Positions 13,983-20,900 of a DNA stretch of 23,910 bases are shown piece by piece (within the stretch, counting starts at the first letter, position 1; every line of letters starts with the position of its first letter). The notes under the pieces were generated by a model. It was not told where the DNA came from and did no database searches. It worked only from the letters and a program-made list of their open reading frames with translations. Made by a program: the position numbers and the translations under genes. The stretch lies in NCBI GenBank assembly GCA_035286585.1, contig DATEDC010000066.1:1-23910 (forward strand). Direction: 5' to 3'. Source of the DNA: DSOS01 sp035286585. Its GTDB lineage: Bacteria > Chloroflexota > Anaerolineae > Anaerolineales > UBA4823.

Positions 13983-14613
13983 TCTTGCGAGTATCGACCG
14001 CTGCGGGAATGGTTTCCAGGTTGAGCAGGTGGTTCATGCGGATTGCCTTGGTGAACAGGTAGTGGGCGTTATCCGCGTTGACCGTGGTTTCCAGGGGCAC
14101 GCGCCCGGTGATCGCCACCCCCAGCTCTTCCAGGCGGCTGATTTTATCCGGATTGTTGGTCAGCAGTCGGATGGAGGCGACGCCGAGGTCTTTCAAGATG
14201 CCCGCCGCCACGCTGTAATCGCGCTCGTCGGGCTGGTGTCCCAGGACCAGGTTGGCCTCCACCGTGTCGAATCCCTGGTCCTGCAAATTGTAGGCGCGCA
14301 GTTTATCCAGCAGGCCGATGCCGCGCCCTTCCTGGCGCAGGTAGATCAGCACCCCGGCTTCGGCCTGGGCGATGCTCAGTATGGCGCGTTGGAGCTGCTC
14401 GCCGCAATCGCAGCGACGCGAGGCGAGCACGTCGCCGGTGAAACATTCGGAGTGGACGCGCGCCAGGATTTGCTCTCCGCCGCGCACCTCTCCCCGGATC
14501 AAGGCCAGGTGTTCCTTTTGATCATGGTCGCTGCGGTACAGGCAAAGCTGGAATTCCCCTGCATCGGTGGGGATGCGGGCGCAGGCCATTTTGGTGATCT
14601 TTATTTCGTCCAT
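13969..14613 (-). CDS. ribA: GTP cyclohydrolase II
   Basis: GTP cyclohydrolase II opens GTP to 2,5-diamino-6-ribosylamino-pyrimidinone 5'-phosphate (DARPP), formate and pyrophosphate. The 214-residue protein is a stand-alone RibA of normal length (E. coli has 196) without a fused RibB domain. Zinc ligands are Cys57 (HSECFTGD), Cys68 and Cys70 (RRCDCG). RQEGRGIGL (93-101), KLRAYNLQDQGFDTVEAN, Asp130/Arg132 (PDERDY) and LLTNNPDK are all present. Tyr108, matching E. coli Tyr105, is kept. From memory, a Met there in a Streptomyces homologue changes the product to a formylated intermediate, so normal DARPP output is predicted. It is the first gene of the six-gene operon and overlaps the reductase gene. 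A four-TM gene ends 37 bp upstream. No strong promoter or FMN riboswitch is visible before it. Confidence 0.94.
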   Translation of the reverse strand: MDEIKITKMACARIPTDAGEFQLCLYRSDHDQKEHLALIRGEVRGGEQILARVHSECFTGDVLASRRCDCGEQLQRAILSIAQAEAGVLIYLRQEGRGIGLLDKLRAYNLQDQGFDTVEANLVLGHQPDERDYSVAAGILKDLGVASIRLLTNNPDKISRLEELGVAITGRVPLETTVNADNAHYLFTKAIRMNHLLNLETIPAAVDTRKNGTH

Positions 14614-14650
14614 GGGTGGTCCGGCTTTCGTGGCAAGAGTTTATCCGCGT

Positions 14651-15028
14651 TTACGCCTTGCGCCGCTCGAGCCAGAGCAGGGTGATCAGTGACAGCTCGA
14701 TGAGTTTTGTGATGTAGCCCAACGCGCCTGCAGGCCAGCTTTTGTCGCCAAGAACCACCCAGGCGAGGATTGTCATAGCCACATAGCCGATGAATACCCA
14801 GCGGACCAGCTTTGGGTTGTCCCTGGCAACTGGCAGAGGCAGGAATGTAGCCGCCAGTAACGTCAGGTAGCCCAGACCATTCAGGGTAAACATGATGAAC
14901 GTGCCTATGTCGTTGTCCTGCGTGAAGGCCCCGACAGCGAGCGATATATGAATGGCAGCGATTGTCGCTGTTAGCAGTATGATGCCGATTTGTTGACCAC
15001 CGATCCTGGTTTGCATGATATTCATCAT
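14651..15028 (-). CDS. Small four-helix membrane protein, unknown function
   Basis: The 125-residue protein has four hydrophobic segments (about 14-33, 43-64, 74-92 and 98-120) with short loops. It ends in a basic tail (WLERRKA). No conserved polar residues suggesting transport or catalysis stand out, and I do not recognise the family. Two ATGs are adjacent (15028 and 15025) and a third is at 15016. AAAGG directly precedes the first pair and is 12 bases from the third, so the start is uncertain by up to four codons. It lies between the acyltransferase gene and ribA on the same strand, 37 bp from ribA. It could be in the ribA transcript, though nothing in it suggests a shared function. Confidence 0.7.
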   Translation of the reverse strand: MMNIMQTRIGGQQIGIILLTATIAAIHISLAVGAFTQDNDIGTFIMFTLNGLGYLTLLAATFLPLPVARDNPKLVRWVFIGYVAMTILAWVVLGDKSWPAGALGYITKLIELSLITLLWLERRKA

Positions 15029-15125
15029 CCTTTCACTCGTTTGAGAGTTTTTGACATCATTTTAGAATACTCCGTGTCCTGGCGTCTTTGTGCTGCGAAA
15101 TGACCTGTTTGCAGAAGCTCGCGCC

Positions 15126-16052
15126 TCAAGAAAACGCCTCTGCCAGGGATTGGCGTTCGGCGTGGGTCGACGTGGCGCTCAGTCCCCTGATCGACTGGCG
15201 AGCCTGGTGGGCGATGGCCTGCATTAAGATCTCGGGATCGCTCCGTGCGGGGAGCTCGGCGACGCGAATAGGGGCGCCATAGGCGACGCGCGGCGCCACG
15301 GGCTTGTAGGCGGGCAGCAGCATCTGGACGAGAGCTTGCAGGGCAGCCCCCAGGCGCTCCCGGTCCGCCTGCACCCGGCGTAGGCGGGTGAGCGGGTGGA
15401 AGGACGCCGCTGGCCAGAGCACCCCGCTGACGATCCCCGTGACGATGACCAGCTCGGGCACCAGGCGGGCGAAGATGGCGATGCTCTCCGACCAGCTCTC
15501 TAGCGATTTGTCCGCGCCCGGCAGGCAGGCCGGGTCGGGCTCGATTTCCCCAGCGGGGAAGGTCAGCAGAGCGCCGCCTCGGCGCAGGTGGGCGGCACCC
15601 GACCTGACCACACCCATGCGCTGGCTGGGATCTTCGCTGACGTAGATCAGGCGCTGGCTGACTGCGCTCAGGCTGCGCAGGAAAGGGCGTTCGGTGGCAA
15701 TGACCCGCAGGTCGGGCCGCGGCAGGCTGGCGAATAATACCAGGGTATCCGACATGCCGGGATGGTTGGATAAGACCAGCACGGGTCCAGAAGCGGGGAT
15801 GTTCTCCTGCCCGTGGATTTCCACGCCGCGCACGTACCCCTCCAGGGCGCGGCGGGAGGCGGCTCTCAGCCCGAGCTCTCCCACCTGGCGGTCGTAGCTG
15901 GCCAACTGGCGGGCGAAGCGGCGCGCCGGAAGCCAGCACAAGGCGCCGAGAGCCTTGCGCCCGAATCGCAGGTCTCCCAGGCCAAACGAGGCCAGGAAAT
16001 CATCGATATTCATTTGGGTGAGCGCAGCTACTTGCGCAGACGGGTCGGGCAT
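15126..16052 (-). CDS. PlsC-type acyltransferase (LPLAT family)
   Basis: This 308-residue protein has the glycerolipid acyltransferase core. The catalytic H-x4-D motif is at 97-102 (SNHPGMSDT). RVIATERPF (116-124) forms block II, FPAGEIE (165-171) is the counterpart of the usual FPEGTRS, and a later VTGIVSGVLWP strand is present. It should transfer a fatty acyl chain to a glycerol-phosphate or related acceptor at the membrane. The FPAGEIE motif departs from the usual phosphate-contacting FPEG, so the acceptor may not be lysophosphatidate. The first 75 residues precede the core. No clear transmembrane helix is seen apart from short hydrophobic stretches. An extended -10 promoter (16102-16110) lies about 45 bp before ATG 16052. 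The gene is not tightly coupled to its neighbours. Confidence 0.87.
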   Translation of the reverse strand: MPDPSAQVAALTQMNIDDFLASFGLGDLRFGRKALGALCWLPARRFARQLASYDRQVGELGLRAASRRALEGYVRGVEIHGQENIPASGPVLVLSNHPGMSDTLVLFASLPRPDLRVIATERPFLRSLSAVSQRLIYVSEDPSQRMGVVRSGAAHLRRGGALLTFPAGEIEPDPACLPGADKSLESWSESIAIFARLVPELVIVTGIVSGVLWPAASFHPLTRLRRVQADRERLGAALQALVQMLLPAYKPVAPRVAYGAPIRVAELPARSDPEILMQAIAHQARQSIRGLSATSTHAERQSLAEAFS

Positions 16053-16101
16053 AGGATGGGATCAACCGGTTTAAATGGCAATCACCCTTCAAGGCGGGTA
16101 G

Positions 16102-16110
16102 ATTGTACCA
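16102..16110 (-). promoter_or_regulatory. Extended -10 promoter for the acyltransferase gene
   Basis: On the minus strand this reads TGG TACAAT, a TGN extension followed by a five-of-six -10 hexamer, with no convincing -35. Initiation would be near 16095, about 43 bases before ATG 16052. It lies just downstream of the terminator of the preceding gene, which fits an independent transcription unit. Confidence 0.45.
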
Positions 16111-16185
16111 TTTGAATGGACTATTCAGGTAAAGTTACGCAAAATGGACGGGTTTGGATTAAGGAATCAAGCTACTGAACGGACT

Positions 16186-16228
16186 CAAAATAACAAAAGC
16201 GCGTGCCTATCTCTCCTTGGGCACGCGC
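16186..16228 (-). terminator. Intrinsic terminator of the secreted-protein gene
   Basis: On the minus strand GCGCGTGCC (16228-16220) pairs with GGCACGCGC (16207-16199) across a 12-base loop. The stem is followed directly by TTTTGTTATTTT. It begins 36 bases after the stop of the secreted-protein gene. This is the clearest terminator in the window. Confidence 0.85.
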
Positions 16229-16264
16229 GGATAAACCCGCCTTGGGATGGAGTGAACTTAGCAA

Positions 16265-16888
16265 TTAATTGCAGCCGACAACCAACGTACCGCTGCGGGT
16301 GTTACTGAGAGACGCATCCGAGGTCGGCTCTGGCGTGAAGTTGGTTATTCCGTCCGATACCACGCCCGAAGCCTCGGCGCCACGGAATGTGCCGCGGAAG
16401 CTGTCCATGAACTTGCAATTTGGGGTTATGGACTTGAAACTGGACGATTGGCGGATCAGATCGCCGGTCCCGGTCCAATTCACATTGACATCGACAGCAA
16501 ACGAAGTCTCGGTCACGAAGTCGAACACTTCGATGCTCGTATTCAGGCTCGCCGAGCTCAAGTGCTGGTCGATCGAGAACGCAGAATTATCCAGCATTGT
16601 GGAGCCAAATGCGGAGAGCAACGAAGTTTCCGTGCAGAAGTCGAACCGGTCGATGAAGACGTCGGCGAAGATACCTTCGCCTGGGGAGCCGGGCGGACTC
16701 TGGAACGTGCCATCGTTTGCAAACACGCCAACAAAGGTGGCCACACAGTCACCCTCTTGCGAGAAGAAGAACGCGTTCGCGTTCAAGCCGGAAAACTTGA
16801 AGATGTCCCCTGCCTGGGCAGGCGCCGGCCGAATGGCGGCCACCAGCATCAAGGCAACGACGAGAGAAAGAATTATTTTTTTCTTCAT
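16265..16888 (-). CDS. Secreted protein of unknown function with internal repeat
   Basis: The 207-residue protein begins MKKKIILSLVVALMLVAAI and has a Sec signal peptide with likely cleavage after APAQA (about residue 26). The mature part is rich in Ser, Thr, Asn and Phe. It holds two related segments 40 residues apart (DRFDFCTETS and EVFDFVTETS) whose DNA also repeats 120 bp apart. Four cysteines in the mature part (in EGDCVA, DFCTE, PNCKF and the C-terminal GCN) could form two disulfides. No anchor, sortase signal or lipobox is present, so it is probably released or cell-wall associated. I do not recognise the family. AAGGAAGG lies five bases before ATG 16888; the longest frame starts 24 codons earlier and would bury the signal peptide. 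It is monocistronic, with its own terminator and tandem dyads upstream. Confidence 0.85.
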   Translation of the reverse strand: MKKKIILSLVVALMLVAAIRPAPAQAGDIFKFSGLNANAFFFSQEGDCVATFVGVFANDGTFQSPPGSPGEGIFADVFIDRFDFCTETSLLSAFGSTMLDNSAFSIDQHLSSASLNTSIEVFDFVTETSFAVDVNVNWTGTGDLIRQSSSFKSITPNCKFMDSFRGTFRGAEASGVVSDGITNFTPEPTSDASLSNTRSGTLVVGCN

Positions 16889-17024
16889 ATAAACCTTCCT
16901 TCTAAGAGAGAAATGCTCCGGAGGCCTGCCAGATTTCCAGACTTCGTCTGAATGAGGCAAGCCCGGAACAACCTGTTGTTGTACAAGTCTTCACCATCGT
17001 AAAGACATTTCAACGCCCAGTAAA

Positions 17025-17060
17025 TAGGGGAATCCCCTACCGAAGAATAGGGGATTTCCC
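17025..17060. promoter_or_regulatory. Tandem dyad sites upstream of the secreted-protein gene
   Basis: The first dyad, TAGGGGA-A-TCCCCTA (17025-17039), has perfect seven-base arms. The second begins 23 bp later (TAGGGGATTTCCC, 17048-17060) and repeats the same start with a weaker right half. The pair lies 137-172 bp upstream of ATG 16888. It is also between the TPR-S24 stop (17088) and that gene, so it probably serves the secreted-protein promoter. Two-site spacing near two helical turns is typical of an activator or repressor dimer pair. Confidence 0.5.
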
Positions 17061-17087
17061 AACCATACTCTGATGACCAGGGCGGAG

Positions 17088-18173
17088 TCAGGCAGTGGGC
17101 TTGAATACCCCCAAGGCCACGCCGCGAATGAAGAATTCCTGCGAGTCTATCGTAAACGTAAAGGGTTGGTGCTCCTGGTTGTTGCTCAGCGGCAGGAGCA
17201 GCACTATTTCCTCCCCGTGGGTCCCTAGGATGCGGGTAAAGGATTTCAGCGTCGCCTCTCCGTCCACATTGAGGATCTCAGCCGCGACGATATCCCCGTA
17301 GACAGCGGAGTCCTGGTAGCGCAGCAGGACGTAATCCCCAGGCTGGATGCCGGTCATGTCCATGCTGTCTCCCTGAACCCACAAGATATAGTATTGGAAC
17401 GAGGATTGCAGGGTGATGATCTGTTCGTTTCCGCGCAAATTGAACAGGTGGTGCGGTATGCCGTCGATCAAGAATTCGTCCCCCGTAGGCTGCAGCCGAA
17501 CGCGGCTGCTGGGCTGCGGGCCAGTGCCGCTGGGGGCAAATCCGCCAGCCGGGATGTTCCCGAGCACGGCGATGGATTTCAGTGAGCCAGGCTGCAGGAC
17601 AACCCGCGGCAAAGAGACCGGCCAGCCCCCCGGCCCGGTGCTGACGGGGATCGGCTGCGGGCTTTGCATAGCCTGGCCGAAATGCACTTTCATCTCCGCC
17701 AATCGAACGGCGTACCACATTGGAGCGGGATCCAGGGTATTGGGGTCGTGAATCAGGGTCTGGAACAGGTCCAGGCTGTGCTGCCAGGTCTCGATCGCGA
17801 TCTGGCGCTGGCCGGGGGTGCTCCAGAAAAACGCCCCCAGCATCCAGTTGACCACAGCCAGGTTGTGGCGGCAGGCCTGGCTGGGATATGAGATTCCGTC
17901 AAGCAGCCTGGCAGCGGTTTCCAGCTCCTGGATGGCTTGCTCAGGCACGTTCATCTGCTGGAAGGCGCGGGCGCACTCGATGTGGACGCTGGCCCTTGCG
18001 CAGTCGTCCAGCCTGCCGCTGGCAGCCTTAAGGTCATCCAGCAGGTCCAGGGCCCGGTCGAAATCGCCCGCCGCGATCGAGGTATGAATGCTCTTCACCA
18101 GCTCCTGGCTGGCAAAATCCAGCGGAACGTTATCCCTGCCAAGCCATTGGTACGTGCTCTCCGGGTCAAACAT
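17088..18173 (-). CDS. TPR protein fused to LexA/UmuD-type S24 peptidase domain
   Basis: The 361-residue protein has a helical N-terminal part (about 20-170) that reads as TPR-like repeats (GDFDRALDLLDDLKAA, VPEQAIQELETAARLL). The C-terminal S24 domain carries QGDSMDMTGIQPGDYVLL with the nucleophile Ser270 and, 40 residues on, the general-base Lys310 (EATLKSF). An Ala-Gly pair (IPAGGF, 209-210) lies before the Ser, as at LexA and UmuD autocleavage sites, but about 60 residues away instead of about 35. No helix-turn-helix is visible, so it is not a plain LexA-like repressor. A stress-responsive regulator or peptidase with TPR partner binding is inferred. The start ATG 18173 is favoured over GTG 18215 because a putative promoter ends at 18202 and an AGAGGGAGAG lies upstream. 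Confidence 0.82.
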   Translation of the reverse strand: MFDPESTYQWLGRDNVPLDFASQELVKSIHTSIAAGDFDRALDLLDDLKAASGRLDDCARASVHIECARAFQQMNVPEQAIQELETAARLLDGISYPSQACRHNLAVVNWMLGAFFWSTPGQRQIAIETWQHSLDLFQTLIHDPNTLDPAPMWYAVRLAEMKVHFGQAMQSPQPIPVSTGPGGWPVSLPRVVLQPGSLKSIAVLGNIPAGGFAPSGTGPQPSSRVRLQPTGDEFLIDGIPHHLFNLRGNEQIITLQSSFQYYILWVQGDSMDMTGIQPGDYVLLRYQDSAVYGDIVAAEILNVDGEATLKSFTRILGTHGEEIVLLLPLSNNQEHQPFTFTIDSQEFFIRGVALGVFKPTA

Positions 18174-18201
18174 GGCCTCTCTCCCTCTAACCTGAGTTCG
18201 G

Positions 18202-18230
18202 AATATGGGAAACACGCCCAGACCTGACAG
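18202..18230 (-). promoter_or_regulatory. Promoter of the TPR-S24 gene, overlapped by a dyad
   Basis: On the minus strand the -35 CTGTCA (18230-18225) and -10 CATATT (18207-18202) are separated by exactly 17 bp. Each matches four of six consensus positions. The -35 lies inside the dyad at 18222-18232. Initiation near 18195 gives a short leader to ATG 18173. Confidence 0.35.
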
Positions 18231-18232
18231 GT
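18222..18232. promoter_or_regulatory. Dyad ACCTGACAGGT, candidate operator 1
   Basis: ACCTG and CAGGT flank a single central base. It overlaps the likely -35 of the TPR-S24 gene, 49-59 bp upstream of ATG 18173. A seven-base T-run follows on the plus strand. With a one-base centre it cannot fold as a good RNA hairpin, so a protein-binding site or repeat remnant is more likely than a terminator. Confidence 0.45.
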
Positions 18233-18303
18233 TTTTTTGTTCCGCTTATTTATCGGCAGGCTGGAAACGATCCCTGAAACCGGCGTATCTGGCGGAATTG
18301 GAG

Positions 18304-18314
18304 ACCTGTCAGGT
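18304..18314. promoter_or_regulatory. Dyad ACCTGTCAGGT, candidate operator 2
   Basis: This is the same 11-bp dyad as at 18222-18232 in reverse orientation, both preceded by AG, with centres 82 bp apart. A third partial copy (GCAGGTTTTT) follows at about 18325. The spacing is near eight helical turns, compatible with DNA looping. It could equally be the two ends of a dispersed repeat. Confidence 0.4.
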
Positions 18315-19130
18315 ACAATTCCGAGCAGGTTTTTCTTAACTTTATAGCCTGTTTCCCGAAATTGTCAAGCGACCGAGGTTAGGTTAGTTTAACCACAACG
18401 CATTTTCAATGCTGCTGCCTGCCGCCCTGACGATTTGGAGATTCACTACCCGAGTCCGACGAAAATCATCTTGGGGAAATGATTAAAAGTAGTTGAACAC
18501 GAAGAAAATTCACTGTATTATGAATGACAAGGGGGTAATCAAGGCGCAACGATACGGTCACATCACACGCCTATGGGTAGCGGTTTTAATAGCGTTTGGA
18601 GGATATCCCCTCCCTGGGAGTGAAAACAAAATGCAGCCAATACACTTGCTCGCGAATTCCCACTCAGCAGGCGGCGGTGGGCAGTAGAGGCCAGACAGTG
18701 ACCCAATTGGCCGAAATGACGCTAAAACAAGCCTGTATGAGAATAAACCTGCGGGAGTCATAACCAGGTTATCTGAAGGTCAATATAACGAAAACTTAAG
18801 CCCGCAAACGCCCAGGTTCCAGGTTTATTGCAGGTTTTCGATTCCGGATACAAAGTTGGCAGTTTTTGGCGGTTTTTTCTCTGGTTTTGGCAGTCTAAAT
18901 CCTGAATAATGGGAATAGATCCAATTTGGGAATGATGCGTACTCCGTTATAGCCCTGAGGTGAGAGATGTATCTATCCAATATTCGGGGTATGTGGACAT
19001 TTGTCAGGCGCACCGGAACTTTCGCCAGGCTTTGGCTACCCACGGTATGTTGCCTATTTGTACACGTTGTTGCCAGATCGCGCATAGATAGGGTAAAGGC
19101 ATGAATTTAGAACGAGAAAAAGATACATTC
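18315..19130. other. Gene-free stretch, A+T-richer than its surroundings
   Basis: About 0.8 kb without a convincing gene. Two open frames (plus 18493-18687, starting TTG; minus 18825-19085) lack a Shine-Dalgarno sequence, family resemblance and sensible composition. Only short dyads are seen: GGTTA-GTT-TAACC near 18383-18395 and CTCCC-T-GGGAG near 18610. Poly-T patches lie around 18835-18890. I see no tRNA, riboswitch or clear promoter, although the promoter of the operon starting at 19143 must lie here or close by. It may be a decayed gene or an untranslated region. Confidence 0.5.
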
Positions 19131-19136
19131 AGGAGG
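19131..19136 (+). promoter_or_regulatory. Ribosome binding site that sets the M28 lipoprotein start at 19143
   Basis: AGGAGG lies six bases before ATG 19143. The longer frame opening at ATG 19101 has no such site. It would also place 14 charged residues before the signal peptide. Confidence 0.7.
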
Positions 19137-19142
19137 AACAAG

Positions 19143-20873
19143 ATGAACGACATTCCTAGAATTGCCATGGTTGTACTGTTACTGAGCCTGTTGATTGCCG
19201 GCTGCAGCTCGCTATCAGCCCCGGAGATTTCCTATAATCCGGATGACTTGAGTTTTTCCGGTGGGAGAGCCTACGCGCTGGAGAGCGAATTCGTCACTCG
19301 ATTCACGAACCGCCACAGCGGCACGGAGCAAAACCGCCTGGTCACCGAATGGCTGCGCGATCGGTTTGAGTCCACCGGATGGACATGCCAGTTCGATGAT
19401 TGGGAGGTGATCAATTACAGCGTTCCCGTGGGTTTGAGGAACGTGGTCTGCAAATTGCCAGGCGGTAATCCTGCCGACCCGCGTGAAATCCTGGTGGTAG
19501 CCCACCACGACCAGGCTCCGACGACGATTGAGGGGGCAGATAACGATGGTTCCGGTATTGCCATCTTGCTCCATTTAGCGGAGTTATTTAGCGCAGAAGC
19601 CCCTCCCAGATATACGCTCGTATTCGTCGCGACCGACGCAGAAGAATACGGCATGATCGGCAGCCGGCGTTATGTTAAAACGCACCCGAATCCGGAGCAG
19701 ATCATCGCCGGGATATCCCTCGACAATCTGGGGAGAGAATATTACGACCGCATGGATATGGAGCTCGTCGGCCAGTTCAGTGGCTATGGACGCCTCTGGC
19801 TGGCACGAACAGCCAGAGATGCAGCTCGGGCGGCGGATGGCTTGTGGACGGTAAACCTCAGAGCCCCTCTTGACCAGGCCCTCGATCAAGCCGTGCCCGT
19901 TTCGTTTATGGATCAGGGTCCCATGGTCGCTGCCGGGGTTCCCGCTCTGGGGTTTACGGGTGGATACCCAGCGGAATTCGCTGACCTGCATTACGATCTC
20001 TGGCACAGCCCCGAGGATACGATGGCGTATCAATCTGCCGAGACCTTAGCTGGATCCGGCGCGATTGCTGAAGCCCTGATTCGCCAGTTGTTATCCATGC
20101 AGGGCTTCCCGGAAGAATCTGGTCCCTATCTGTATTTTGATAACAGCCAACAGGTATTACGCGGTTTGCCGTTGTACCTGGTCTTCATCCTCTTTGTGGG
20201 CCTCTTCTTTGTGGGCAGTTACTTTGCTGGTTCTGCCTCGATGGGAGAGAAAATAAAGCGTTGGCCGGGCGCATTGGCTCATTACCTCGGGCTTTGGCTG
20301 CCGCTGGTCGCCACCATCCTGCTGCTCTACCTGTTCGTGGAGGTTGGGGTCTTGGTGGAATACCACCTCTATCCGGCGACCACCAAAGACCCTGAGCTGC
20401 TCAACCCGGATTGGTGGGCGATATTCCTCTTCTTCCTGGGCCTGACGATCGCTTTAATCATTGGGCGTCGATTGGCAGGCCGCTATTTGCGAGACCAGGC
20501 TGCCATCGAGTTTGGATCCATCAAAAGCCTCGCTTTCTTGATCATCGGTCTTGTCGGACTCTACATCGTGCTGGTCAACCCCTTCTCGCTGCTTTTCCTG
20601 GTGCCCGTGTTGGCCTGGTTCCTGGTTACCGGCAGGCGCGGCGCAGGGTGGGTCCTTGATCTGCTCTTCTTCCTGATCGGCGGGCTGGTGGTTTACGCCC
20701 TGGTGTACTTCTTCGGTTTCTTGAGATTGAGGTATGGCTTTACCTTCTTGTGGATGTTCCTGAACATGTTCTCCACCGGCACGATCAGTTTTAGCGCTGC
20801 GCTGGCCGGCACTGCGGTCCTCGCTGCGGGGCTTTCTATGATCGTGAGACCGCCACAGAAGGTTATAAAATGA
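19143..20873 (+). CDS. M28-family metallopeptidase lipoprotein with multi-pass C-terminus
   Basis: The 576-residue protein begins with a lipoprotein signal (VLLLSLLIAGC, lipidated Cys21). The M28 aminopeptidase domain follows (about 45-335). Its di-zinc ligands and base are visible: VVAHHDQ (His121, Asp123), GADNDGSG (131-138), DAEEYGMIGS (Glu167 general base, Glu168 ligand), SLDNLG (Asp194) and LWHSPEDT (His near 295). It should remove N-terminal residues from peptides outside the cytoplasmic membrane. The last 230 residues form about six to eight membrane helices, an unusual addition to an M28 enzyme that also has a lipid anchor. It leads an operon: the stop at 20873 is 27 bp before the kinase-like start. 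LspA in this window would process its signal peptide. Peptide substrate unknown. Confidence 0.9.
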   Translation: MNDIPRIAMVVLLLSLLIAGCSSLSAPEISYNPDDLSFSGGRAYALESEFVTRFTNRHSGTEQNRLVTEWLRDRFESTGWTCQFDDWEVINYSVPVGLRNVVCKLPGGNPADPREILVVAHHDQAPTTIEGADNDGSGIAILLHLAELFSAEAPPRYTLVFVATDAEEYGMIGSRRYVKTHPNPEQIIAGISLDNLGREYYDRMDMELVGQFSGYGRLWLARTARDAARAADGLWTVNLRAPLDQALDQAVPVSFMDQGPMVAAGVPALGFTGGYPAEFADLHYDLWHSPEDTMAYQSAETLAGSGAIAEALIRQLLSMQGFPEESGPYLYFDNSQQVLRGLPLYLVFILFVGLFFVGSYFAGSASMGEKIKRWPGALAHYLGLWLPLVATILLLYLFVEVGVLVEYHLYPATTKDPELLNPDWWAIFLFFLGLTIALIIGRRLAGRYLRDQAAIEFGSIKSLAFLIIGLVGLYIVLVNPFSLLFLVPVLAWFLVTGRRGAGWVLDLLFFLIGGLVVYALVYFFGFLRLRYGFTFLWMFLNMFSTGTISFSAALAGTAVLAAGLSMIVRPPQKVIK

Positions 20874-20900
20874 ATGCGGTTCCGTGCCAGGGAGGCAGCC

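Noticed and set aside
14614..15125. FMN riboswitch before ribA
   Set aside because: The 37-bp gap and the upstream intergenic region contain none of the conserved RFN-element blocks I would expect; the space before ribA is also too short.
15025..15939. Minus-strand 304-codon frame overlapping the acyltransferase
   Set aside because: It is an Arg/Pro/Gly-rich frame-shifted reading of the acyltransferase gene, which has the real catalytic motif.
18222..18240. Dyad followed by seven T residues, considered as a plus-strand terminator
   Set aside because: The arms are separated by one base, so an RNA hairpin would keep only about three pairs. No plus-strand gene ends here.
18493..18687. Plus-strand 64-codon frame with one hydrophobic segment
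   Set aside because: It has a TTG start, no ribosome binding site, and a low-complexity end; nothing supports translation.
18825..19085. Minus-strand 86-codon frame
   Set aside because: No ribosome binding site, no recognisable fold, and a composition like the surrounding non-coding DNA.
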